The notes under the pieces were generated by a model. It was not told where the DNA came from and ran no database searches. It saw only the letters and a list, made by a program, of their open reading frames with translations. A stretch of 64,000 nt of DNA. It comes from Flavobacterium aquariorum. Its GTDB lineage: Bacteria > Bacteroidota > Bacteroidia > Flavobacteriales > Flavobacteriaceae. Position numbers and translations under genes: made by a program. Shown one piece after another: positions 17,161-26,322 of the stretch (its first letter is position 1; the number at the start of each line of letters is the position of its first letter). The stretch lies in assembly GCF_003254745.1 (NCBI RefSeq), contig NZ_QKXH01000005.1:248001-312000 (forward strand), read 5' to 3'.

Positions 17161-17285
17161 GTTCCTGCACACGAGGCTGAAAGCCGAACTGGCGTAGCAA
17201 TCCGCTATATTCCGTCCCGTCTCGTCTTTAGGGACGAGACGGGACGCGATGCTGTTTCTACCAGGGCTAAAGAGCCAGCATATTA
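17130..17285 (-). repeat. Dispersed structured intergenic element, family B, copy 1
   Basis: Read on the minus strand it goes CTTTAGCCCTGGTAGAAACAG, a long hairpin, GAATATAGCGGATTGC, then ends near GCTCCTC. The hairpin is a perfect 14-base stem, CGTCCCGTCTCGTC (17213-17226) with GACGAGACGGGACG (17233-17246), around a 6-base loop. Copies 2 and 3 (42205-42290 and 49695-49845) share the flanks TAGCCCnG..AGnnA and AGCGG but have different stems. The element lies 3' of the response regulator gene and reads in the same direction. Confidence 0.7.
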
Positions 17286-17372
17286 AATTTTTGCAAAAAA
17301 ATGCCTAATACTTGGCAGCAAGGAAACACAAACATTCAGGAGAGAATATTTGGGGTATTCAAAAAAGGGGTA

Positions 17373-18119
17373 TTACGATATAATATTCATTTTCTTGATG
17401 AAATCTTTGTAGGTATCGCTAAGATTTATTTTGTGGTTTCCTTTGAGGATGACAAGGTTGTCGGCCAAGATGATTTCTTCTATTTTGTCGGTGTTGACAA
17501 TATAATTTCTGTGCGTTTTGACGAATTTGTCCTTGTCGAGAAGTGCGCTGATTTTGGTTAATGAAATCAGGATGACAAATTTTTCTTTCTCGGTGATAAT
17601 GTTGCAATAGCGTTCCTCCACTTCTATGTAGAGAATGTCTTGTAACGATACTTTTTTTAGTGCATTTTTCTTTTTGATGAACAGATAATCATTACTGATT
17701 ACAGTATCCTGATCTTCACTCAAAAAGACATTGGTCTGCTCGTAGAATTTTTCGACAGCCATTTCAAGGGCGTAAAGAATTTCTAATTCATTGAAGGGTT
17801 TCATCAAAAAACTGAAAGGCTTCGTTAGTTTGGCTCTCTCGAAAATCTGACGATCCTGAGAGCTGGTCAAAAAAACAAAGGGTTTGGATGCGTTTGGTAC
17901 AATGTTGATAGTCTCTGCAAAAGTGATTCCGTCTGGTTTTCCGTCAAGAAAGACATCGATAACAATAATATCCACTGTATTTTGGTAGAATAATGTCAGT
18001 GCATCAATATAATTTTTGGCAACGCCTACAATGTTGTATTTATTGGCTAGCAAGACTTTACTCAGTGCGTCACTTTGCTCTGGCGTGTCTTCTATAATAA
18101 GTACATTGATGTTATCCAT
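17373..18119 (-). CDS. LytTR-family response regulator
   Basis: A 248-residue regulator with a receiver domain (residues 1-125) and a LytTR DNA-binding domain (about 150-245). Asp55 in IVIDVFLDG is the expected phosphorylation site. FLTSS (about 85-89) and KP in FLMKPF are the other receiver landmarks. The LytTR half shows ILYIEVEERYCNI and FVKTHRNYIVN. Its ATG overlaps the end of the histidine kinase gene by 8 bases, so the two form a coupled two-component pair. The target genes are not evident from the sequence. Confidence 0.92.
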   Translation of the reverse strand: MDNINVLIIEDTPEQSDALSKVLLANKYNIVGVAKNYIDALTLFYQNTVDIIVIDVFLDGKPDGITFAETINIVPNASKPFVFLTSSQDRQIFERAKLTKPFSFLMKPFNELEILYALEMAVEKFYEQTNVFLSEDQDTVISNDYLFIKKKNALKKVSLQDILYIEVEERYCNIITEKEKFVILISLTKISALLDKDKFVKTHRNYIVNTDKIEEIILADNLVILKGNHKINLSDTYKDFIKKMNIIS

Positions 18120-19854
18120 TTTGTTCTGTTTTTGGGAACGTCAATACAATTTTGGTTCCTTTGTTTGGTTCGCTTTCTATGGCTAGCTTTCCTCCATTTT
18201 TCTTAATCATTTGTTTGCACAATTGCATTCCTAACCCCGTTCCTATAATCTCCGAATTGCTTTTCTTGGCCAATAACTCATTGTCTTCAAGCAACTCGTT
18301 TATGGTGTCTTGGCTCATTCCTAAACCGTTGTCCTGAATCACAAGTTGACAAAAATTTGTATTTGTTTCTGTCGTATAAATCCTGATTTCACCATTTTCA
18401 TTAGAAAATTTAATAGCATTGTCAAACAGGTTGCGCAATACAATTTTTAACGAATCAAGGTCTACGAAGATAAAACTATTTTTGGAAACGGCGTTCTCAA
18501 AAGTAATGACTTTATCCAGTAGTAAGGGTTTGTAGTTGTATTCTATTTGTTGAACGATGGAATACAAGTGGACTGAATCTTTATGAAAATATAATTGTTT
18601 AGTTTGCAGCAAAGCCCAATGAAGCAAGTTGTCCAGCAAACTGTAGGCGCCGTTTGCAATCGCGCTATTTTGATGTAGGAGTTGATCTAGCTCGTTGTAG
18701 TTTTTGGTTTCCAGCGAAGTGGTTAATTTTGCATTGCTGGTTTTTAAGGCATTGACAGAGGAACGCAAATCATGACTCACAATGGAGAAAAGTTGGTCTT
18801 TGGTGGCATTGAGCTCGTCTAATTTATTTTTTTGAGTAAGGATTATTTTGCTGTTTTTTACTTTTTGAGCATATATATAAACGCCTCCTATTAGTAGAAA
18901 TAACAAAGCTAATACTGAATAAAATAAACCATTACGTTGAGTGTCTTTTAATTTGTTCTCTACCTTAAGTACTGAGATTTGTTTTTGTTTTTGTGCTACC
19001 GCATATTTTTTTTCGTAATCTGCAAGTGCCCAAACTTTGTTTTGATTATTAAGAGAGTCTTTCCACTTCTCGGATTCTTTTCTGTAGGTTAGTGCTAATT
19101 TGAAGTTGCCTCTGTTTTCTTCTACAACAGCCATGTTTTTTGAAGCAATTCTATTTGAGTCAAAATCTTTTATTTCTTTTGAAAGGTTATAAGCTTTTTT
19201 AAAATAGAAAATAGCTAAATTGTCTTTATATAGCTCGTAATATAAATTAGCAAGATTAGTATATGAAGTGCAAATTCTTTCTTTGTTTTTAGTTTTTATA
19301 TTTAATTGTAAATTTTTAATTAAAAATTCTTCGGCTTTCTTGTATTGCTTTAGAAAAATATATGTGGTACCAACCCCTGTATATATATCTGCTAAAAAAG
19401 TAACTTCTTTTTGGTTAATTGATTGGTTTTCTGCTAATTTAAAGAAAAAAAGAGATTTTGTATATTCTCTTGATTCTAAAAAGGAAGCGCCAAGAAAATA
19501 GTATTTGACAGATTTAAGAGGAAATTTATCTGACACTAAGAATAATTCTTTTTGAGATTCTTTATGGAGTTTTTTGTTGAAAAAACTTACTCCTCTAAAA
19601 TGATGACAATAATCTGCTATTTTCCTATTATTGCTAGTACTTAATTGTTTCATTGAATACAATAAAGTAGAATCCCAATCTTTTTTTAAATAAAAAGATT
19701 GGGCTTTAACAAAATTGATTTCTCCTTTATATTCTATTGCTTTTTGCTGGAGTATTTTTTTTTCAAATGTATTGTTCTCTTTCGATTGTGAAAAAAGGAA
19801 AAAAGGAATTATTAGAATAAAGTAAAAGTAATAATTGTTGAGTTTTAAATTCAT
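18112..19854 (-). CDS. TPR sensor histidine kinase
   Basis: A 580-residue kinase. A signal sequence (residues 1-23, ending FLFSQ) is followed by a periplasmic TPR-like sensor region (about 40-290), one membrane segment (about 309-330), a short coiled coil, the DHp helix with the phospho-accepting His361 in FSIVSHDLRSS, and a HATPase_c domain with DNAIKF (N box), DNGLGM and GTGLGMQLCK. The TPR sensor plus LytTR partner is a common Bacteroidota design with unknown signals. The gene starts one base after the stop of a 140-residue protein gene, which suggests that protein belongs to the same pathway. Confidence 0.92.
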   Translation of the reverse strand: MNLKLNNYYFYFILIIPFFLFSQSKENNTFEKKILQQKAIEYKGEINFVKAQSFYLKKDWDSTLLYSMKQLSTSNNRKIADYCHHFRGVSFFNKKLHKESQKELFLVSDKFPLKSVKYYFLGASFLESREYTKSLFFFKLAENQSINQKEVTFLADIYTGVGTTYIFLKQYKKAEEFLIKNLQLNIKTKNKERICTSYTNLANLYYELYKDNLAIFYFKKAYNLSKEIKDFDSNRIASKNMAVVEENRGNFKLALTYRKESEKWKDSLNNQNKVWALADYEKKYAVAQKQKQISVLKVENKLKDTQRNGLFYSVLALLFLLIGGVYIYAQKVKNSKIILTQKNKLDELNATKDQLFSIVSHDLRSSVNALKTSNAKLTTSLETKNYNELDQLLHQNSAIANGAYSLLDNLLHWALLQTKQLYFHKDSVHLYSIVQQIEYNYKPLLLDKVITFENAVSKNSFIFVDLDSLKIVLRNLFDNAIKFSNENGEIRIYTTETNTNFCQLVIQDNGLGMSQDTINELLEDNELLAKKSNSEIIGTGLGMQLCKQMIKKNGGKLAIESEPNKGTKIVLTFPKTEQNG

Positions 19855-19855
19855 T

Positions 19856-20278
19856 TTAAGGAATTTTGGTCTCCGTTCCTCTTGAAGTCTCAGGATCTAA
19901 GTTTACCATATAGGACATAATAGTAGTAATATCTCCAACAGTAGGCGAGGTGTAATCTAGTTCTACATACCACACATCACATGTTTCTGGGGTTTCCATA
20001 GAAAAATCGTAATCGTAGTTGATAGTCAAAACACCATCTTTTTCTGTAGGGGGTTCTACAACAGGAGCGTCTGGAATTTCGGAGTTCATGTATACTGTTG
20101 CTCTTACTTTTATGGTTAAAGGACCTCCCTTTGGGGTGTAGAATTTTGCAGAAACCAATGGGGCTACTGGGTAATTAACTTCAGCTGGCTCAAGGAAAGT
20201 AAACGGTAAAGTGTTAATCTTGGTGGTTTGGATGGTTGGGTAAGGGGTAAAGGATAGTTCTTTTGTAGAATCACACAT
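19856..20278 (-). CDS. Unknown 140-aa protein coupled to the histidine kinase
   Basis: A 140-residue protein that I do not recognise. It has no signal peptide or membrane segment, is rich in proline and beta-branched residues (for example LPFTFLEPAEVNYPVAP and DAPVVEPPTEKDG) and is acidic, suggesting a beta-sandwich fold. Its stop is one base from the kinase start, so the three genes form one unit and it may be a ligand, adaptor or target of the two-component system. Confidence 0.7.
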   Translation of the reverse strand: MCDSTKELSFTPYPTIQTTKINTLPFTFLEPAEVNYPVAPLVSAKFYTPKGGPLTIKVRATVYMNSEIPDAPVVEPPTEKDGVLTINYDYDFSMETPETCDVWYVELDYTSPTVGDITTIMSYMVNLDPETSRGTETKIP

Positions 20279-20630
20279 AGTTGTTTTTTTAATTGGTTAA
20301 TAGATACTAATTTTCACGTTAAAGATATTTTTTTTCTTTGAATAAAATGTATTGGTTTTATTATTTTTTTGAATTATTCGCTTTGAATTGTATAAAATAG
20401 TAATTGTTGCTGAGTTTGTTTAAACGCAAGGAACACAAAGGTTTACGGAAGGGACGCAAAGTTTTAGTTTTGTGTGTTGGTTTTGGCCACAGATTTGACG
20501 GATGGAACGGATTTACACGGATTTTTTAAAATAGTTGTTTTGTGGAATTTAATGCAAAAGGCACTACCCTTTATGTGTTGAGAAGTGTGATTGGGATACT
20601 ATTTTTAGGTATGAATTTCTCGCTTTTACG
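20279..20630. other. Spacer upstream of the two-component unit
   Basis: 350 bases without a gene. It should contain the promoter of the minus-strand three-gene unit. The part from 20430 to 20525 has phrases that recur in spacers of this window: AAACGCAAGGAACACAAAG, GGGACGCAAAG, and CACAGATTTGACGGATGG followed by ACACGGATTTTTT. They look like decayed short repeats rather than regulatory sites. Confidence 0.45.
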
Positions 20631-20754
20631 ATTGCGTGAAGGATAGGAATAAGCTACCAAAGTAGCATGGATAGCCCGACCGCGTTGAGGGGAGGGGCTT
20701 TGTAAGCGGTGCTATTGGTAAGCCCCTTTACTCAACGGGGTCATGCCCTAATAA
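20631..20754 (+). repeat. Dispersed structured intergenic element, family A, copy 2
   Basis: Related to the block at 300-422: GTGAAGGATAGGAATAAG, hairpin GCTAC-CAAA-GTAGC (20653-20666), then CATGGATAGCCCGACCG. A larger hairpin follows, pairing GTTGAG with CTCAAC outside and GGGGCTT with AAGCCCC inside. Compared with copy 1 (GCCAC/GTGGC), both arms of the small stem changed together, C-G to T-A. That is a compensatory change and supports selection on structure. Confidence 0.75.
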
Positions 20755-20812
20755 TTTTTATTTGGATTAAAAAACCCCAAATCAAATTAATGAGTTGGGG
20801 TTTTGGGGGTAT

Positions 20813-22564
20813 TTATTGTACTTCAAAAGTGTCTTTTAGCGAGACCGGTATGCCTTGGTCTGTGAAACCTTCGAGTGTAATCTCAAATGTTCCTGTTACA
20901 TCCGAAGTGTAAAAGGATATGGGGTTTTCATTGCTGGCTAAGGTAAGTTGAGGAAGCCACAATAATTGATAGCGATAATCTGGAATTCTTTCGTTTTTAG
21001 ATTTGTCGGTATAGTCTGGGGTGTAATACTCTTTTTTTAGTGATGGTCTTAAAACTGATGCATCAAGAATATAGGATCCGGATTGCTTACTGACAAAATC
21101 CTGAGTTTTTGTGGTAAAACTGATGATGCCGTTGAAAGCTTTTGGGCCAAGGTAATATAGTCCGGGAATCACACTAATTTTGGATATATTTTTCATGTTG
21201 TATTCAAAAAGTTCATTTGTGTCCTGTAAAAGTAATCCATCAATAAGTACTAATGCGGGTTCTGGAGATTGAGTATAAATACTAACATCTCTTAAATGTA
21301 AAGTGTATTTTTTATCTTTTTGCTCATAATACATTTCTTTTACAATCTCAATAGCTGTTTCTTTTAGCGTAGGAAATCGTGTATAGTCATCAAGAACATA
21401 TTCCTTGGCAATTGGCTCGTAAAAAGCATTTATTGATTTTGTTTTTAGAATACTATCTGTTTTATTGCTGTAATAAGCATTTTCAATTTGACTGGCTATG
21501 GATCGATTAAGTAACGTTTCTGAAAGAGCAGGTGTCAAACTTATACTGGGTTGAAAATTGAGTTTTGAATAATCAACTCCAGAAGTGTTGTCTAGTACCA
21601 CCGTGTAATTTGAACGTTTGTCATCTATAACTTGGATGTTTACTGCTGAGTTGTAGTAGGGTTTGTCAAGATTGAAAATGAAATTTCCATTTTTATCAGT
21701 TTTCACTACTTTGAAAGCAAATGTTTTTCCAGGAATTGATAAACCGATATTTATATTTTGGATATCGTTTGGATTGTTTTTGCAAGTGATCTTACCGCTA
21801 ATCATTTCGCCTCTTAATTCAGGTAAAGTAATTTTATTGCCTTTATTTATTGGTTCTATTTTTGAAACTATTTTTGAAAATTCTTCAGCAGAGGTTTGTT
21901 TCGTTGAAGGTAAATCTTCTAGTTTTCTAACAGAGAAGGAATAATTTCCATTTTTTGCAATTTCATTTAAGGTTGCAACATTAACGTTTACTTGTTCTCT
22001 ATTTGTGAATGCTTTTTTATTTAAATTGAGTTTTAAATAATCATTTTGAGTTATTTGAATTGGTATTGCAGTAGATGTTTCAGCTGCGGTATTGACAGCG
22101 GCAACGCTTGCTGCAGTTTGGTTTTCCGCTGTTTGAAATGGATTGATAATAACAATATCAATTTGGAAAAAAGGTGCAACAGTTTGGTTCAGCATCCAGT
22201 TAGTATAGCCAAGGAGTTTGTAATTACCTGTTTTTATTGTGGTAGGCACGAAATAATCGCCTTGGCCTCTAGTGTTTTCAAGATAAATTTTGTTTTTGAA
22301 AACCGTTTTTTTGTCACTGTCCACAAGTTCCACGTAAGCTATTTTACTAACATTACTTGGTGTTTTGTTGGATAATTTTAGGCAATTAAGTTTATAGTAA
22401 AGCGTCTCACCAGTGACAAATGTTGTCGCATTTGTACTTAGAAATACGGTTTCATCACTATGAAAATTTTGCTTTTCACTGGATGAGTTGATTTGCTGGG
22501 CAAATGCCGGTTGCTTGTTAACCATAGTTAAAACTAGGAGCAGGGTGTATTTTAAATTTTTCAA
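20813..22564 (-). CDS. Exported MG2/plug-like protein, hypothetical (583 aa)
   Basis: A 583-residue protein with a signal peptide (residues 1-22, ending PAFAQ). Residues about 40-135 resemble the macroglobulin MG2 fold (GETLYYKLNCL, GQGDYFVPTTIKTGNYKLLGYTNW). Around 250-300 there is a carboxypeptidase-like beta domain, and around 410-480 a TonB plug-like segment (DVSIYTQ, ALVLIDGLLLQD, ISKISVIPGLYYLGPKAFNGIISFTT). Such proteins occur next to TonB receptors in Bacteroidota, but the function is not established. It is the last gene of the minus-strand DUF4249/receptor unit. Confidence 0.7.
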   Translation of the reverse strand: MKNLKYTLLLVLTMVNKQPAFAQQINSSSEKQNFHSDETVFLSTNATTFVTGETLYYKLNCLKLSNKTPSNVSKIAYVELVDSDKKTVFKNKIYLENTRGQGDYFVPTTIKTGNYKLLGYTNWMLNQTVAPFFQIDIVIINPFQTAENQTAASVAAVNTAAETSTAIPIQITQNDYLKLNLNKKAFTNREQVNVNVATLNEIAKNGNYSFSVRKLEDLPSTKQTSAEEFSKIVSKIEPINKGNKITLPELRGEMISGKITCKNNPNDIQNINIGLSIPGKTFAFKVVKTDKNGNFIFNLDKPYYNSAVNIQVIDDKRSNYTVVLDNTSGVDYSKLNFQPSISLTPALSETLLNRSIASQIENAYYSNKTDSILKTKSINAFYEPIAKEYVLDDYTRFPTLKETAIEIVKEMYYEQKDKKYTLHLRDVSIYTQSPEPALVLIDGLLLQDTNELFEYNMKNISKISVIPGLYYLGPKAFNGIISFTTKTQDFVSKQSGSYILDASVLRPSLKKEYYTPDYTDKSKNERIPDYRYQLLWLPQLTLASNENPISFYTSDVTGTFEITLEGFTDQGIPVSLKDTFEVQ

Positions 22565-22591
22565 AATATATAAGATTTTATTAGATGTATT

Positions 22592-23824
22592 TTAATCTTC
22601 CCAAAATAAAGGTTTAATGTTTGATGAAAATGAAGTGCAATCTCCACATTCAATATTGACCATATGATAATTTATACCTTCGTGAAATTGATATGCTAAT
22701 TTATTTAGTTCAATGCCTTGAATTAAATCTGCACCTCTGCAAGGATCGGGACCAAAACAAAGTGGATATACATCTTGATCACAATTGGTATAGTATGGTG
22801 GTGCTAATTCTCCTGGAAATAATTCTTCATAATTAAAATATATTCTTTTGGATGAAACTGAAGCGACATCGAAAAAGCCAATTATTTTGTCATTTTCATT
22901 GTTTACAGATTTCACATTGCCGTTTATAAAGCCGGGTTGGGTAGGATATAAAATACTTCCGGAACCGGATATTTTTTTTAAAGTTGTGTAATAAGTGTAT
23001 GAAGCTAAACTTTCTACGTATTGTTTTACCAAAATACTATACCGATGTGTAATAATATAATTTTGATCACTAACAAAACGTACTAAAAAGTTAAGCCGGG
23101 CTTCATTTAGATTGTTAGTATTTGTTAAAAGTAGTTCTGTATTCTTTTTTGTACTATAACAAATTCTGGTGTTAGTTGGGTTTGGGATAATGCCGATTGT
23201 AAATTCGGTCAGTGCAATTGATTTGCTAGGAACCCATTTTGGAGCAATTATTTTATAGGTTTCTTCATATTCATAACGGTAATATTTTGCAGTATTTGTC
23301 GGGTCGTAACTGCTTACTCTAATACCAACGCCCCTTAAACTGTCTTTCGTTTCCACTGCTGCTTTAACCTCCTGCATAGCATTTATGGGAGTAAGTGTTT
23401 CGGTTGAAGATTCAAAAGTTCTGCCATCACTTGTTTTAATGTTTAATCTATATTCCTTGCCTGAAACGGCTTGGAATTCAGTTGTAGAAATGTATTTTCC
23501 TGACTCTTCTTTAAAGTCATATTGAATTCCAGTATTATCAGTAATAAAAACTTTTGCACCCTTTTCTATTTGAATCTCTTTGTCCTCAAATCGAGCCGTT
23601 TTCGTTAGTGTTATTTCTTGTTTTTTGAGTTCATTCGTTATTGTTGCTTCTACGACCAATGCTTCTTCATAGGTATTGGTTTCCAATATATACGGTTCAG
23701 TACATCCATTCAGTAGAAAGGAAGACAGTATTAAAAAGATAATCCCATTTAATACAATAGATGTTCTTTTACACGCTATTGGTGAAGAACTTTTTTGGTT
23801 TTTATTTTGATTGTAAGTAGTCAT
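22592..23824 (-). CDS. DUF4249 lipoprotein, copy 4 of 4
   Basis: A 410-residue DUF4249 family protein. The ATG at 23824 gives a long N-terminal stretch before the hydrophobic segment and the lipobox LNGC, after which comes TEPYILETNTYEEALVVEATITNE, shared with the three neighbours. The body keeps the family's CYSTKKNTELLLT and QNYIITHRYSILVKQYVESL. The end is ECGDCTSFSSNIKPLFWED. The family is found with TonB-dependent receptors and is thought to be a surface or periplasmic partner. It is the most divergent of the four. Confidence 0.85.
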   Translation of the reverse strand: MTTYNQNKNQKSSSPIACKRTSIVLNGIIFLILSSFLLNGCTEPYILETNTYEEALVVEATITNELKKQEITLTKTARFEDKEIQIEKGAKVFITDNTGIQYDFKEESGKYISTTEFQAVSGKEYRLNIKTSDGRTFESSTETLTPINAMQEVKAAVETKDSLRGVGIRVSSYDPTNTAKYYRYEYEETYKIIAPKWVPSKSIALTEFTIGIIPNPTNTRICYSTKKNTELLLTNTNNLNEARLNFLVRFVSDQNYIITHRYSILVKQYVESLASYTYYTTLKKISGSGSILYPTQPGFINGNVKSVNNENDKIIGFFDVASVSSKRIYFNYEELFPGELAPPYYTNCDQDVYPLCFGPDPCRGADLIQGIELNKLAYQFHEGINYHMVNIECGDCTSFSSNIKPLFWED

Positions 23825-23848
23825 TTATTTTTAATTCGTTTGCTTTCT

Positions 23849-25018
23849 TTAATCTTCCCAAAAAGAAGGTTTTATATTTGAGCCAATTTTTGTACAGTCA
23901 CCACAAGGAGCATTAACCCAATTTGGGCTACCAAAATAGGTTACTTTACCTAATCCGATGTCGTCTATAAGTCCATCTTTATGAGTGCAGGGTTGTTCTC
24001 CATAGCAAAATGGGGTACAATCCGTATAATAATGTGGGGGAGCCTCACCCGGAAATAAATCGATGTAATTAAAATAAATTCTTTTTGTTGATACCGAAGT
24101 TACATCAAAATAGCCAATTATTTTATCGCTAGGATTATCTACGGATCTTAAATTTCCATATAAAAAACCAGGCTGATTAGGGGATAATAAACTTCCGGAT
24201 CCAGAGAGTTTCTTTAAAGTGCTGTAATAAGAATAGGAAGCTAAGTTTTCTACATATTGCCGAACCAAAATGCTATAGCGCTCCATAATGATATAATTCT
24301 GGTTGCTGATGAATCTCACGTTAAAATCGACGTGATTATCATTTAACTCCGCTGTGCTTGTCAACAAAATTTCGGTTGATTTTTTTGTATTATAACAAAT
24401 TCTAGTGTCAGGTGAATTGGGAATTAAGGCGTAAGTTGGCTCTGCTCTAGGGTTTCTTGGATCAGCAGGAACTACAATTGCTTTATTTAAATTCCAACTG
24501 GGAGCAATAATTTTATAGGTTTCCTCATATTCATATCTATAATATTTGGCTTCGTTTGTTGGGTCAAAACTTGTCACTCTAATGGCAGCTCCTCTAATAC
24601 TGTCTTTTGTTTCCGCTGAAGCTTTTACATCTTGCATAGCATTTATTGGAGTAAGTGTTTCGGTTGAAGATACAAAAGATCGACCATCATTGGTATTAAT
24701 ATTCAATCGATATTCCTTTCCTGGAACTGCTTGAAATTCCGTTGTAGAAATATATTTACCAGATTCTTCCTCGAAATCATATCGAGTTCCAATCTCGTCA
24801 ATAATAAAAACATCGGCACCCGATTCTATTTGTGTTGCTGTATCTTCAAATTTAGAAGTTTTAGTTAAGGTTATCTCTTGTTTTTTGAGTTCATTAGTAA
24901 TAGTGGCTTCAACGACTAATGCTTCTTCGTAAGTGTTTGTTTCTAAGATGTAGGGTTCAGTGCAACTATTTGTAGTAAAACAGATTAGGAACAAGAAGAT
25001 TGTTTTGTTAAAAGACAC
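23849..25018 (-). CDS. DUF4249 lipoprotein, copy 3 of 4
   Basis: A 389-residue DUF4249 protein when begun at the GTG at 25018 (VSFNKTIFLFLICF), just before the lipobox TNSC. A longer frame begins at a TTG at 25117, inside the end of the previous gene, but its first 33 residues are translated spacer that recurs in front of copy 2, so the shorter start is better. It shares the opening, the QNYIIMERYSILVRQYVENL block and the end CGDCTKIGSNIKPSFWED with its neighbours. Confidence 0.82.
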   Translation of the reverse strand: MSFNKTIFLFLICFTTNSCTEPYILETNTYEEALVVEATITNELKKQEITLTKTSKFEDTATQIESGADVFIIDEIGTRYDFEEESGKYISTTEFQAVPGKEYRLNINTNDGRSFVSSTETLTPINAMQDVKASAETKDSIRGAAIRVTSFDPTNEAKYYRYEYEETYKIIAPSWNLNKAIVVPADPRNPRAEPTYALIPNSPDTRICYNTKKSTEILLTSTAELNDNHVDFNVRFISNQNYIIMERYSILVRQYVENLASYSYYSTLKKLSGSGSLLSPNQPGFLYGNLRSVDNPSDKIIGYFDVTSVSTKRIYFNYIDLFPGEAPPHYYTDCTPFCYGEQPCTHKDGLIDDIGLGKVTYFGSPNWVNAPCGDCTKIGSNIKPSFWED

Positions 25019-25054
25019 AGTTATTTCTTTACGCTCTTTTTTGGAGGTAAATGT

Positions 25055-25088
25055 AAAATCTAAGGCTATTGGTTTGCTTCTAGATTTT
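25055..25088 (-). other. Conserved hairpin in the spacer between DUF4249 copies 2 and 3
   Basis: AAAATCTA(AGGC) at 25055-25066 pairs with (GCTTC)TAGATTTT at 25076-25088. The same hairpin in the same place occurs between copies 1 and 2 (26323-26356). It was duplicated with the genes and may influence processing or stability of the shared transcript. Confidence 0.5.
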
Positions 25089-25104
25089 GAAAATAAATAT
25101 GTAA

Positions 25105-26286
25105 TTAATCTACCCAAAATGCTGGTTTTATGTTAGAGCCAATTGTAGTGCAATCTCCGCAGGGAGCCGGATATATATGATAAAGAATTCCTTCGTGGAG
25201 AGAATAAGTCATTTTATTTAAAGCAAAGTAATAAGCTAATTCATTTCCATAACATTCTGGCGCACCGAAACAAAATCGAAGTACCTGCTCATCGCATTGT
25301 GTGTAGTAAGGAGGTAAGGGATCGGTAGGAAATAGATCAATATAATTAAAATAAATTCTTTTTGAGGAAACAGAAGCCACATCAAAATAGCCAATTATTT
25401 TGTCATTTGGATTATTTACTGATTTCAAATTACCAATTACTAAACCAGGTTGTAGAGGTGATAATACAGACTCTGTCCCTGAAATTTTTTTTAATGTTTT
25501 GTAGTAGGTATAAGCAGGTAGGTTTTCGACATATTGCTTGACTAAAATGCTATAGCGATGTGATATAATGTAGTTTTGGTCACTGATAAAACGAGGGACG
25601 AAATCTACTCGGTCTTCACTTAATTCATTAGTGCTTGTAAGTATGATTTCAGTGTTTTTTTTGGTACTATAACAAATTCTAGTGTTAGGATCATTAGCTA
25701 TTATTTCTAATGTTGGGTCAGCACCATTTACGCCATCTATGGTAATCGCTTTTTTTAAACGCCATTCAGGAGCAATAATTTTATACGTTTCTTCATATTC
25801 ATAACGGTAATATTTAGCTGTATTTGTTGGATCGTAACTGCTTACTCTAATGGCTACCCCTCTTAAACTGTCTTTTGTTTCTACTGCTGCTTTTACATCC
25901 TGCATTGGGTTTATTGCAGGAAGAGTTTCAGTTGTTGATACGATCGTTCTGCCATCTTTAGTATTGATATTTAATCGATATTCTTTTCCTGGAATGGCTT
26001 GAAATTCTATTGTAGAAATATATCTACCCGATTCTTCCTCGAAATCATATCGAGTTCCAGTATTATCTGTTATAAAAACGTCAGCTCCCTTTTCTATTTG
26101 GGTTTCCTTGTCTTCAAAACGGGAAGTTTTAGTTAAGGTTATTTCTTGTTTTTTGAGTTCATTGGTTATGGTGGCTTCAACAACTAAAGCTTCTTCGTAT
26201 GTGTTTGTTTCTAATATATAGGGTTCAGTGCAACTATTTATCGTAAAATAGATTATCAGTAATAGAATTGTTTTATTAATAGGCAT
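25105..26286 (-). CDS. DUF4249 lipoprotein, copy 2 of 4
   Basis: A 393-residue protein starting at the ATG at 26286 (MPINKTILLLIIYF), followed by the lipobox INSC. The longer frame to 26385 starts at a TTG within the previous gene and is not supported. It is the closest relative of copy 1: long blocks such as VSSYDPTNTAKYYR, EWRLKKAITIDGVNGA and SHRYSILVKQYVENL are identical or nearly so, showing a recent tandem duplication. The differences concentrate in the last 80 residues, around CFGAPECYGNELAYYF. Confidence 0.85.
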   Translation of the reverse strand: MPINKTILLLIIYFTINSCTEPYILETNTYEEALVVEATITNELKKQEITLTKTSRFEDKETQIEKGADVFITDNTGTRYDFEEESGRYISTIEFQAIPGKEYRLNINTKDGRTIVSTTETLPAINPMQDVKAAVETKDSLRGVAIRVSSYDPTNTAKYYRYEYEETYKIIAPEWRLKKAITIDGVNGADPTLEIIANDPNTRICYSTKKNTEIILTSTNELSEDRVDFVPRFISDQNYIISHRYSILVKQYVENLPAYTYYKTLKKISGTESVLSPLQPGLVIGNLKSVNNPNDKIIGYFDVASVSSKRIYFNYIDLFPTDPLPPYYTQCDEQVLRFCFGAPECYGNELAYYFALNKMTYSLHEGILYHIYPAPCGDCTTIGSNIKPAFWVD

Positions 26287-26322
26287 AGTTATTTGTTTAC
26301 GCTCTTTTTTGGAGGTAAAAGT

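Noticed and set aside
17301..17561. 86-codon plus-strand frame
   Set aside because: It lies opposite the LytTR domain of the response regulator, whose minus-strand frame shows clear domain motifs.
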